Shown: in pieces, positions 1-7,041 of the stretch | Position numbering within the stretch: the first letter of the stretch is position 1 | Layout: each line of letters opens with the position of its first letter | Assembly (NCBI GenBank): GCA_015066165.1 | Contig: SVOX01000063.1 | Coordinates: forward strand, 1 to 8,412 | Source: Oscillospiraceae bacterium | GTDB lineage: Bacteria > Bacillota > Clostridia > Oscillospirales > Acutalibacteraceae | Direction of reading: 5' to 3' | DNA length: 8,412 nucleotides | Program-made: the position numbers and the translations under genes | Notes under the pieces: generated by a model | Database searches by the model: none | The model's input: the letters and a program-made list of their open reading frames with translations, nothing else | Told to the model about the DNA's origin: nothing

Positions 1-389
1 GCTGTAGTTGAAAAAATAAACAGCGGAGAATATGATAACATCATTCTAAACTTTGCAAACTGTGATATGGTAGGTCACACAGGCGTGTTTGATGCCGCTG
101 TAAAAGCAGTTGAAACTGTTGACACTTGCGTTGGCAGAGTTGAAGATTCTACCAAAAAAATGGGTGGTATAATGCTTCTTACTGCTGACCACGGCAACGC
201 CGATAAAATGATTGATACCGACGGTTCACCTTTCACCGCACACACAACAAACCCTGTTCCCTTTGCTGTTATCGGTAAGAATGTGCGCTTCGTCACGGCG
301 GTAAACTTTGCGACATTTCACCAACTATCATAAAACTTTTAGGCCTTCCACAGCCCGAAGAAATGACCGGTGAATCATTAATTAAATAA
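1..389 (+). pseudogene. gpmI: 2,3-bisphosphoglycerate-independent phosphoglycerate mutase, C-terminal part, frameshifted near 289-291
   Basis: This glycolytic enzyme interconverts 3- and 2-phosphoglycerate in the cytosol using two Mn ions. The window opens inside the gene in frame 1, so the N-terminal part is missing. Family metal-ligand motifs are visible: NCDMVGHTG (Asp and His four residues apart), ADHGN (positions 187-201, Asp-His) and HTTNPVP (His 17 residues after the ADHG His). The spacings match the known iPGM metal sites. Frame 1 then runs off into non-homologous residues and stops at 333. From about 291 the next frame reads RHGGKLCDISPTIIKLLGLP and continues through PEEMTGESLIK to a TAA at 387-389, which is the normal family C-terminus. 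One base therefore appears to be missing around 289-291 (expected V-R-x-R-H-G-G). All metal ligands precede the break; the lost part is about 33 residues. It could be a genuine mutation or a base-calling/assembly error, the latter plausible because this is normally a core gene. Identity is very secure. Confidence 0.93.
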
Positions 390-401
390 TAATTACACAA
401 C

Positions 402-434
402 AAAAACTGCAGTCCGCAATGGACTGCAGTTTTT
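402..434. terminator. Bidirectional Rho-independent terminator between gpmI and the phage operon
   Basis: A perfect 14-bp inverted repeat, AAAAACTGCAGTCC (402-415) and GGACTGCAGTTTTT (421-434), flanks the 5-nt loop GCAAT. Because the stem ends in A5 on one side and T5 on the other, either strand gives a GC-containing hairpin followed by a U run. It lies 12 nt after the gpmI stop, and it overlaps by two bases the stop codon (TAA, 435-433) of the last phage gene on the minus strand. It can thus end both convergent transcripts. Confidence 0.93.
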
Positions 435-675
435 AATTTACACCGCAAAAATCCCCTGTGTCTATATGTTCAATTTTTGCAATTCTTCTGTTTATTGTTT
501 TGATTTTTTCCTCTATAACAGGTAAACGTGCAGTTGCGCTATTATGAGATTCAACCTTTTTTTCAAGTTGTTCCAAACGGTAATTCACCAATTTGCTTGA
601 GCAAATAATACCGCTAAAAGTGCCAAGCAGTGTACCCGCAAAGGAAATTAAAGCCACAATTACCGTACTGTTCAT
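433..675 (-). CDS. Small membrane protein with coiled coil, phage holin-associated type
   Basis: This 80-residue protein has an N-terminal hydrophobic segment, roughly residues 4-26 (VIVALISFAGTLLGTFSGII), followed by a charged heptad-like helix from about 30 to 72 that includes NYRLEQLEKKVESHN. This architecture, and the NYR-x-x-QLEKKV-x-x-HN signature in particular, recalls small proteins next to holin and lysin genes in clostridial phages, often described as holin-like or XhlA-like. A role in membrane lesion formation or in anchoring a lysis complex is inferred, not shown. The start at 675 is supported by AGGAG at 687-683, seven nt upstream, which lies inside the last codons of the preceding hydrolase gene (2 nt separate the two reading frames). 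It is the last gene of the operon, and its stop is within the terminator hairpin. Confidence 0.8.
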   Translation of the reverse strand: MNSTVIVALISFAGTLLGTFSGIICSSKLVNYRLEQLEKKVESHNSATARLPVIEEKIKTINRRIAKIEHIDTGDFCGVN

Positions 676-677
676 TA

Positions 678-1826
678 TTATTCTCCTAAAATTTTCTTTA
701 AATTTTCCCTTTCTTGTTTAAATTCTTTGTCATTACTAAAAAGCGTTGAATACGAAAATAAAACAAAGCCGCTAACGTTTTTGTCCTTTTGACAAATTTC
801 AGTTTGACGTGAAATAATATCACTGTTTTGTGACCACTCTTTAATATCCGGTTCCAACTTTGGCTTTGCTTTATATACACCTAACCCTATTTTTAGTTTT
901 ACCTTTTTATTTCTATTTGCTAAATCTTTCCACTTTTGCAACAAATTAAGAAATTTAAAGTCGTCATCAGGATATTCAAAACCAAAATACAATTGAGGTA
1001 TAATTTCGTCAACGAAACCCTCATCAACCCATTTCCCCACATCGGCATATAAATTATTGTAATTTTGCTCAATAGAAGCGGCAGGACTAATACTGAATAC
1101 TATATCGTGATTTGAGTATTTAATTGCCTTGTAGCATTGCTCAATAAGTTCATTTACATTACTTCTTCGCCAATCGAACAAATTTTTTGCTTTTAGTGTA
1201 TTTGATTTATATTGTGAGTAAGAGGTTTCATCAAAATCAGTTTTAGTGGTTGGATAAAAATAGTCGTCAAAATGAATACCGTCAATATCGTACCGCACAA
1301 TAAGTTCTCGCAAAGAGTCTATAATCAAACACCTAACTTCGCTACTTGCAGGGTTTAAATATATACCGTCAGAAAAAGCAACATTACTGTCGTTTTGCTT
1401 AATATCATCATTTAACCAACGGTATGCAGGGCTCTCGGCGTCAAGTTTTGTAATATCTTCACTTCCGCTTAAAATTCTATATGGATTAACCCATGCGTGA
1501 ACCTTTAAGCCGTGTTTTTTGCATTGGTTTATAAAATATTCCAAAACGTCAAAATCATATTTTTTAACGCTTTTCAAAAGCGGAAAATAATCTGATTTAT
1601 AAATTGTACTGCCAAAAGCCCTTGTGTGTATGTAAAGATTTTCAATTTGTAATTGTTTACAGTTTTCTATAACCGTTTGAAATTCTTTTTTTAAGTCACT
1701 TTGAAACATTTTTTCAAGTTCATAGTAAGAAATCCAAACACCGTTTTGATTACTATGTGTTTTATTACATCCCGTAACAAACAAAAGACACAAACTCACC
1801 AAAAACAAACTTAAAAACTTTTTCAT
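678..1826 (-). CDS. Lipoprotein, glycosyl-hydrolase-like 10 (YngK/DigH-like) family
   Basis: The 382-residue protein starts with a lipoprotein signal: MKK, a hydrophobic stretch at residues 4-16 and lipobox V-T-G-C with Cys20 as the predicted lipidated residue, so it is likely exported and anchored to the outer face of the cytoplasmic membrane. The rest resembles the GHL10 (PF02638) TIM-barrel family, with GVWISYY (29-35), HAWVNPYR (110-117), YLNPASSEVR (156-165), DGIHFDDYFYP (182-192), DWRRSNVNELI (218-228), FSISP (244-248) and PQLYFGF (277-283). A characterised member, E. coli DigH (YddW), cleaves denuded peptidoglycan glycan strands; action on peptidoglycan here is inference. The Asp cluster at 187-188 is a candidate catalytic or substrate site. 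The start lies 3 nt after the hub stop and has only a weak purine-rich GGGTAGGG upstream, so translation is probably coupled. It sits between structural and holin-type genes, the usual endolysin slot. Alternatives are a virion-independent cell-surface moron or a superinfection-exclusion lipoprotein. Confidence 0.88.
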   Translation of the reverse strand: MKKFLSLFLVSLCLLFVTGCNKTHSNQNGVWISYYELEKMFQSDLKKEFQTVIENCKQLQIENLYIHTRAFGSTIYKSDYFPLLKSVKKYDFDVLEYFINQCKKHGLKVHAWVNPYRILSGSEDITKLDAESPAYRWLNDDIKQNDSNVAFSDGIYLNPASSEVRCLIIDSLRELIVRYDIDGIHFDDYFYPTTKTDFDETSYSQYKSNTLKAKNLFDWRRSNVNELIEQCYKAIKYSNHDIVFSISPAASIEQNYNNLYADVGKWVDEGFVDEIIPQLYFGFEYPDDDFKFLNLLQKWKDLANRNKKVKLKIGLGVYKAKPKLEPDIKEWSQNSDIISRQTEICQKDKNVSGFVLFSYSTLFSNDKEFKQERENLKKILGE

Positions 1827-1829
1827 ACC

Positions 1830-3872
1830 CTACCCTATTATTCTGTAATAAATTTCCGCTTCGCCAATGCTTAAAAAGTCATTTGAAGAAATGGTTAAAA
1901 ACACGCCGTTAACACCGTGCAAATGCGGAACTATTCGCACAGATTTATAATCGTGTTTATTAAATGCTTCACCAATAAATCCAAAGTTTATTGTATTAAT
2001 TTCTTTGGAATTAACGGCAATTTGTGCTTTATCAACAGCCGAAATGGAAAGATAAATATTATCTATATTCATTTTTTGCTCAAAACTTGCCATTTGAAAA
2101 ACTTTTGTAGTAATAAAGTTTTCAATCTTTTTCTCTGCTTGGCAAATCTCACCGTTTGTATCTAAATATACATAAACATCTTTCTCACCGTCAAGGGTTG
2201 CAATATACGCTACTGTGGTGTCACGTGAACTGCAAAGGAATCTGAATTTTGCTTTATGGTAAAAACCGCATTGCAAAAATACTTCATTTGGTATTTTCCA
2301 TAAATATATTGCACCGCAAGAGAGGTCTATCACAATAACTTCATTTTTACAAACCAAAAAGTAATATTTTTCATTACCAACAGCAAAGGTACTTGAAACT
2401 TCGTAAAATGGCATTTTTTCTAAAATATTTTCCGAAAGATTAACAATTTTTTGTGTAGAAACCGACTCAAGCGCATAAACACAATTATCTTTACCTAACC
2501 AAATATTAACGTTATCACAAACTGCAACACTTCGTTTATTTTCACAACCAAGTTTGTTGGTGATTTGCGTAACCTTAATACTATCGCAGTATTTGAAAAT
2601 TTTGTCATTATCTCTTAAAAGAGAAATTTCATTTATGTTTTTTCCAATACTAATGTCCAACGCATAAATTTCATACGGTTTAAAAGCCAAAATCTTATCC
2701 TTTTGAACCGAAAGAGCAGTAATCTCTGAATCGGCATTTCCTACCGTATCACTTGAACCTTGCGGGAAATATAAGGGGTTTTCGTAACTTGTAACAAACA
2801 CCGTATTTCCGCTTTCACCGCCTGCGATAAACAATTTAGAATTGTTCTTCACACTGCAAGTAGAATATACAACCTTTGAAAAACCGTTTGCAATTTCTTT
2901 TACCGCAGTTATGCGAATATTATTTTCACAATATTTTTGCATAACCTGTATAGGATAATCTTGGCCTTCATAAGTAAAGTTCAGTATTCCTTTACTTCGG
3001 TCAATTGTGGCGGCAAGGTCAATATCGTTGAATTTTTTAGTGTCGGTTGCCCACTCGGGCTCGATTATCCACTCAACGTATTCAAACGTATTATAGTACA
3101 CTCTGCAAACCACAGTTTCTTCTGCTAAATTTGAAAAAGGCAATCTAAACGAAGATGAATATCCGTCAGACGTATAATAGGCATAGAATTTACCGTTCAA
3201 TAAATTTGGCGATTCAAGCGTTTTTGGTGACGGAGAAGAAAAACCGTTTTGCAAACGTGCGGTATCATAAAGGTTTCCCCTGCCGTTTATATAAACAGTA
3301 GGAACATAGTAATCATAAATTCTACTCCACTCTTTAAAATCTTTATCAATTTCATAAATGTAATAATATCTTTGTGATTCGTCCCAACTGTTTTGTACCG
3401 TCACCAAAGCAAAAATTCCGCCGCCGTTTTGTGATTCGCCGTTATAAAAAAGAATATTTATTGGGGTAAAGAAAACGTCGCTTGACTTTCGGTAAAACAC
3501 CATATGACCTATGGGTTTAATATTTCCTTCAAGGTCAACTAAATAAACGTAAGTATAATATGCCGAATCATCGGTTAAAACGTCTGCCGTGGCTATTCTG
3601 TAATAAACACCTTCAATATAAATTTCGGTGTTGGTGATTTTGTATTCCAAATCACCGGTATTACCGTATATTTCCGTTTTAACCGCTTGTTCACTGTTAC
3701 CCAAAAAACCGGGGCGTGTTTGTAAACTCGATTCTTTAAACCAAACGTTTTGCGCTTGGCTTAATTGATTATCTTCAATTTTAAAACTTGGATTTTTAAA
3801 ATTCACACCGCCGTCTAATTTGGGTATTTTAAAACTTTTTACCGTTTGTCTTTTAAGAGAATTATATTTCAT
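1830..3872 (-). CDS. Phage tail hub / DNA-stabilisation-type structural protein
   Basis: This is a large beta-rich protein of 680 residues with no signal peptide or membrane segment. Near the N-terminus (residues 19-56) it has LDGGVN, then IEDNQLSQAQNVW and TRPGF. The pattern 'D-GG, small insert, I-x-DNQ-x-x-x-A-x-N, x-TRPGF' is common at the start of phage tail hub and packaged-DNA stabilisation proteins. Around residues 360-410 it carries SYENPLYFPQG and ITALSVQKDKILAFKPYEIY, reminiscent of beta-propeller blades in short-tail hub proteins such as the P22 gp10 class. It would close the portal-adaptor channel after packaging and form the tail tip. The start is supported by AAGGAG (3886-3881) 8 nt upstream; the Shine-Dalgarno overlaps the stop of the adaptor gene. 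It precedes the lipoprotein hydrolase by 3 nt. A receptor-binding role for its C-terminal part is possible, since no separate fibre gene is present. Family placement is by motif recall, so the exact function is moderately certain. Confidence 0.72.
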   Translation of the reverse strand: MKYNSLKRQTVKSFKIPKLDGGVNFKNPSFKIEDNQLSQAQNVWFKESSLQTRPGFLGNSEQAVKTEIYGNTGDLEYKITNTEIYIEGVYYRIATADVLTDDSAYYTYVYLVDLEGNIKPIGHMVFYRKSSDVFFTPINILFYNGESQNGGGIFALVTVQNSWDESQRYYYIYEIDKDFKEWSRIYDYYVPTVYINGRGNLYDTARLQNGFSSPSPKTLESPNLLNGKFYAYYTSDGYSSSFRLPFSNLAEETVVCRVYYNTFEYVEWIIEPEWATDTKKFNDIDLAATIDRSKGILNFTYEGQDYPIQVMQKYCENNIRITAVKEIANGFSKVVYSTCSVKNNSKLFIAGGESGNTVFVTSYENPLYFPQGSSDTVGNADSEITALSVQKDKILAFKPYEIYALDISIGKNINEISLLRDNDKIFKYCDSIKVTQITNKLGCENKRSVAVCDNVNIWLGKDNCVYALESVSTQKIVNLSENILEKMPFYEVSSTFAVGNEKYYFLVCKNEVIVIDLSCGAIYLWKIPNEVFLQCGFYHKAKFRFLCSSRDTTVAYIATLDGEKDVYVYLDTNGEICQAEKKIENFITTKVFQMASFEQKMNIDNIYLSISAVDKAQIAVNSKEINTINFGFIGEAFNKHDYKSVRIVPHLHGVNGVFLTISSNDFLSIGEAEIYYRIIG

Positions 3873-3884
3873 TTAATCAACTCC

Positions 3885-4226
3885 TTATCTTACAAAAGGT
3901 AATTTATCGGCAATTATTTCGGTTTTGGATAATGCAGTGGCTCTTTTTGCATTGTAAATGGCAGTAAATATTTGGTTTTTGGCACCGTCACCTTCGACCA
4001 AACACATTATCATTGCCGTTCCGTAACATAAGGCATCTAATGCTTCTTCACTCGCTTCCACCTTTTCAGAAAGACGTTTGATTTGAGGTATTTTCAAATC
4101 AACACAAATTTGATTTATAATATCAAGCGCCCTTTTAAACAAGGTTTCCTGACCTGCAATAATTATATCGTTTTCAATATAACCCAAAAGTCCTAAAACT
4201 CTTTTATAAATTTCATTACCTGTCAT
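3885..4226 (-). CDS. Putative head-tail adaptor (connector) protein
   Basis: This small, mostly helical protein of 113 residues is encoded directly after the portal gene and before the tail hub, the place where phages encode the ring that joins portal to tail (functional analogues: P22 gp4, T7 gp11, HK97 gp6). Visible features are an N-terminal amphipathic helix (residues 1-16), a second helix with LDIINQICVDLKI, a SEKVEASEEALDALCYGTAM segment, and a basic C-terminal helix with YNAKRATAL. These are compatible with an adaptor fold, but no diagnostic motif is recognised. The gene overlaps the portal reading frame by 11 nt (4216-4226), and a strong GGAGG at 4240-4236 inside the portal gene sets the start, so the two are probably translationally coupled. 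Function rests mainly on position and size. Confidence 0.68.
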   Translation of the reverse strand: MTGNEIYKRVLGLLGYIENDIIIAGQETLFKRALDIINQICVDLKIPQIKRLSEKVEASEEALDALCYGTAMIMCLVEGDGAKNQIFTAIYNAKRATALSKTEIIADKLPFVR

Positions 4227-5799
4227 TTTCGGCTACCTCCATATTATTTTCAAGCAACGAGCCCCTATCACTGACCATACCGTCAGGCAAACGAACAACC
4301 AACTGTTCACGGTTAATAATTCCCTTATCATATAAACTAATCAATATGTCTGCACGCTCTTTATCTGTGTATGACGTTTCGTTTTGCACGTCAACTTTAG
4401 TATTTATAATAAGGTCTTTGTAACGTTCAGCGTTAAAATCAAGATACCATATACCGTTTTCATCTTTAATTTTAATTTTGCGGTTGCCGTATTTTAAAAT
4501 CCAAAATTGAGCCCAAATTCTTGCAGTTAGTTCCACAAATGAATAGAACCTGTTTTTAACAATTTGCAAAGGCATAAGTGCCGCATTTCGCATTGTAATA
4601 AGTGCTGTAGCATTATCTGCACGTGAATCACCAAGCGCAACTTCATTTGCACCGCTTTGTGTTAACGTGTTGTTTATTAGTGAGTTAATGCTTTGGTCAT
4701 AATTCTTTTCAAACGTGGGCGGTGTTACATATTTAACTGCACCCGCAACGTCTTCATTACTGCCAAAAACCTTAATAATTTGCCCCGGTTCGTTTGTGAT
4801 TTTTCCGGTAACAGTATCACCGTTCACAAGCATTATAGGCATACCTGTTGTCATTGCCGACCAAACGTTTGCGGTAATCATTCTGTTTATGGCAATTTGG
4901 TTTGGTACCAAATATGTAATCTCACTTTCACCGTATGCCGAATTGTTTTTTCTCTCCCACTTAAATATTGAAATTGGGTAAACCTTAAGTTCGGTATCAA
5001 ACTCCGGTCTTACAACTTCATTTTCACAAACCTTTATACATTTAATTGTATAACCCTTGTTTCTTTTATATTCCTTAAAAAGTTTTGTAAGAACGGTTAT
5101 TTTCCCGTCGGTTTGTGACTCTTCAATTTTACGCAAAGCCGAAATATCTGCACCGTAAAGACGTGCTTCTCTTAAAACCGCCGCCGTATCCATTACAGTT
5201 GAAATAATAATATACGGTTGATTTTCCACTTCTTCTATATATGGGTCGCCAAAATATACGTCTTCAATATCAAGCACCTGACAGCAAATATCCCCTTTTA
5301 TTTTAACCGTTTTAAAATCATCGGCATAAAGGCCTGTTTGCACTTCACTGTCCCAATATGTATAAAGCACACCTGTACCTGTAATATAAGCATTATGCAA
5401 AACCTTATCTTGCAATTCCGAAAAATTCACCCTTTCGGCAGTAGTATCAAAATACTTACTAAAAGCCGAAGTCATAATGGTAATATCTTCGGTATCACTA
5501 TTATTAATAGTATTTCTTGAAAGAATAAAATCGTTATTTGTAGGAATACCTTCAGCAGAAAATTCAACCTTTGTGGGTACATTCAAAACTTGCGACATTT
5601 TATAATCGCCTATACGTTTGATTATGTTATGACGTACAAGCGGTCTTTCGTTTCCGCAATTAGCCCCGTACCATTGGTCGCCAATGTAAAATCTTTCGTT
5701 TATACGGTTTTGTTCAAACATACCCCTTTTACCAAGCGAAGATTTATAATTAATTCCCGCTGTGTATTCCGCAAAAATTTCTTTAGGTTGCTTTGTCAT
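4216..5799 (-). CDS. Phage portal protein
   Basis: The 527-residue protein would form the dodecameric ring at the special capsid vertex through which terminase pumps DNA. Portal-like traits are an N-terminal helical region with RFYIGDQWYG (37-46) and RPLVRHNIIKRIGDYKMSQVL (just under residues 53-74), a mixed alpha/beta centre containing DIEDVYFGDPYIEEVENQPY, and a long stem/crown-like helical part with GDSRADNATALITMRNAA followed by LQIVKNRFYSFVELTARIW. The C-terminus (KERADILISLYDKGIINREQL) is typical of portals in which a helical tail follows the barrel. Length fits the family (about 450-700). AAGGAG (5812-5807) lies 7 nt before the ATG. The position is unusual: the gene follows the capsid gene instead of preceding it. 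The end overlaps the adaptor start by 11 nt. No frameshift or missing segment is seen. Confidence 0.87.
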   Translation of the reverse strand: MTKQPKEIFAEYTAGINYKSSLGKRGMFEQNRINERFYIGDQWYGANCGNERPLVRHNIIKRIGDYKMSQVLNVPTKVEFSAEGIPTNNDFILSRNTINNSDTEDITIMTSAFSKYFDTTAERVNFSELQDKVLHNAYITGTGVLYTYWDSEVQTGLYADDFKTVKIKGDICCQVLDIEDVYFGDPYIEEVENQPYIIISTVMDTAAVLREARLYGADISALRKIEESQTDGKITVLTKLFKEYKRNKGYTIKCIKVCENEVVRPEFDTELKVYPISIFKWERKNNSAYGESEITYLVPNQIAINRMITANVWSAMTTGMPIMLVNGDTVTGKITNEPGQIIKVFGSNEDVAGAVKYVTPPTFEKNYDQSINSLINNTLTQSGANEVALGDSRADNATALITMRNAALMPLQIVKNRFYSFVELTARIWAQFWILKYGNRKIKIKDENGIWYLDFNAERYKDLIINTKVDVQNETSYTDKERADILISLYDKGIINREQLVVRLPDGMVSDRGSLLENNMEVAENDR

Positions 5800-5818
5800 A
5801 TTTATTCTCCTTAATGCA

Positions 5819-5836
5819 AGGGGGATTTCTCCCCCT
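5819..5836 (-). promoter_or_regulatory. GAAA-capped hairpin in the capsid-portal intergenic gap
   Basis: On the transcript strand the gap reads AGGGGGA-GAAA-TCCCCCT: a perfect 7-bp, G/C-rich stem closed by a GNRA-type tetraloop. It lies 15 nt downstream of the capsid stop and 6 nt upstream of the portal Shine-Dalgarno. No U run follows (next bases TGCATTAAGG), so it is a poor Rho-independent terminator. It may instead protect the 3' end of processed capsid mRNA or damp readthrough into the portal gene, which would fit the high demand for coat protein over portal. The stem is directly seen; the role is inferred. Confidence 0.7.
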
Positions 5837-5851
5837 CACAGTTTTAAATTA

Positions 5852-7018
5852 TTATGCCACAGTTACAGTAGCAACGCTTGTATTGACACTTGTCATACCG
5901 TCAACAATAACCTTTGCAAAGTAATAATACTTACCTGCTTCAAGGTCGGTAGGTATAGTCATTGAAGCCGAATTAGCACCGGCAATCTTCACAGCGCCGT
6001 TACCGTTTTCATCTTCACATTTATACCATTGGTATGAAAGTTCACCTTCACTTTTTGCGCTAACGGTTAAAGAACCTGAAATTGAACCTGCAGTTACACT
6101 TTTATTTGCAGGGTTAGTAGTAATTGTTACTTCAGGTGAAACCCAAGCCCAAATAGCATCAAGACCGCTCTTGTTTACAAATACGTCATAGTAAATTCTG
6201 TAATCAAATTTGTAAGCATCAGCATCAATGTTTTGTTCAGGTGTGAAAATACGCATATTTTCGGTCTTTTTAACAAGGTGAGCACCTGATTTTGGTGTAA
6301 CGAGCATATAAATCTCTCTTGCGTTTTCAGCAGGTTTAAATCCGCCTTCGCCAAAAGAATAGGCAGTTTTCATACGTTCGCTAACAACAGGTATAATTGT
6401 AACACCGTTAATTGATTTAACCTTGAGTGTAACGTCGCCTTGCTTAAAGTCGCTTACAGTAATCATTTTTGAAATTTCAGCAGAATTTTGAATTGCAGCA
6501 AACATATAACTGTCAACAAAAGCCACCAATTCTTCATCGTAGCCAACTTCGGTTTGAACGTGGTTAATAAGGTTTATAAGTGCTTCAAACGGCTTTGTAG
6601 CGTCGCCTTCAACTGTATTGGCACGGTTTAAAGCCAAACCGCCGAGTTTAGACAAAACGTAAGCATCACATTCGGGAACAACCTTTGTGCGAACATACTC
6701 GCCAAGAATTTTACCCGCAAGGTTTGCAATACCGGTTTCATCCATATCTTCACGGTCGATTTGTAAAGAACGTGCACGGTCCATAGCCATTGTGTAAGAA
6801 GTATTACTTACAGTAATAGCACCTTTTGTAAAGCCGGTGTCACGGTCGTAATCGGCAAGACCTTGGAAATCAACGTCAGGGATAATTACAGTTTTAGCAC
6901 CAACAAACTTTGTAGCAAGTGCGTTATCTGAAAAGAAACCTGTTGCCGATTTTTGAGCGAACATTTTATCAAGTTCGGTTGAGTATTTAATTGCGTTTTC
7001 AATAGAGTTAATAGACAT
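5852..7018 (-). CDS. Major capsid protein (HK97-like) with C-terminal Ig-like domain
   Basis: The first ~290 residues look like a HK97-fold coat protein: an N-terminal helix (NAIKYSTELDKMFAQKS), a beta segment VIIPDVDFQGLADYDRDTGF with the SYTMAMDRARSLQIDREDMDET strand-helix region (spread over residues 74-95), a helix-rich A-domain (YDAYVLSKL-like, VGYDEELVAFVDSYM), and late strands SGAHLVKKTENMRIF and YDVFVNKSGLDAIWAWV. After residue about 293 the character changes to an Ig-like beta-sandwich, with LTVSAKSEGELSYQWYK, IAGANSASMTIP and AGKYYYFAKVIVDG, ending in VATVTVA at 388. This is the bacterial Ig-like pattern with the Tyr-Gln-Trp-Tyr core strand, and it would project from the outside of the capsid. 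AAGGAG (7032-7027) is 8 nt before the ATG. It sits between scaffold and portal genes, with a hairpin following. No N-terminal prohead-protease delta domain or separate protease gene is visible, in line with scaffold-dependent assembly. Confidence 0.9.
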   Translation of the reverse strand: MSINSIENAIKYSTELDKMFAQKSATGFFSDNALATKFVGAKTVIIPDVDFQGLADYDRDTGFTKGAITVSNTSYTMAMDRARSLQIDREDMDETGIANLAGKILGEYVRTKVVPECDAYVLSKLGGLALNRANTVEGDATKPFEALINLINHVQTEVGYDEELVAFVDSYMFAAIQNSAEISKMITVSDFKQGDVTLKVKSINGVTIIPVVSERMKTAYSFGEGGFKPAENAREIYMLVTPKSGAHLVKKTENMRIFTPEQNIDADAYKFDYRIYYDVFVNKSGLDAIWAWVSPEVTITTNPANKSVTAGSISGSLTVSAKSEGELSYQWYKCEDENGNGAVKIAGANSASMTIPTDLEAGKYYYFAKVIVDGMTSVNTSVATVTVA

Positions 7019-7041
7019 TTTAATTTCTCCTTAAAATTTAA

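Noticed and set aside
75..296. Minus-strand 73-codon open frame opposite gpmI
   Set aside because: It lies antisense to conserved gpmI metal-binding motifs, so it is a shadow frame.
402..434. tRNA 3' end as an integration site
   Set aside because: The sequence is a plain perfect hairpin with flanking A/T runs; there is no tRNA T-arm or acceptor stem near the boundary.
1830..3872. Possible diversity-generating retroelement target in the hub protein
   Set aside because: No reverse transcriptase gene, no template-like near-repeat and no adenine-biased variable region was seen in the window.
4693..4981. Open frames of 88-92 codons on the + strand inside the portal gene
   Set aside because: They are antisense to a well-supported gene, lack ribosome sites and have cysteine- and phenylalanine-rich shadow composition.
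5819..5836. Rho-independent terminator splitting the operon after the capsid gene
   Set aside because: No U run follows the stem, and the portal gene downstream has no visible promoter of its own in the 52-nt gap.
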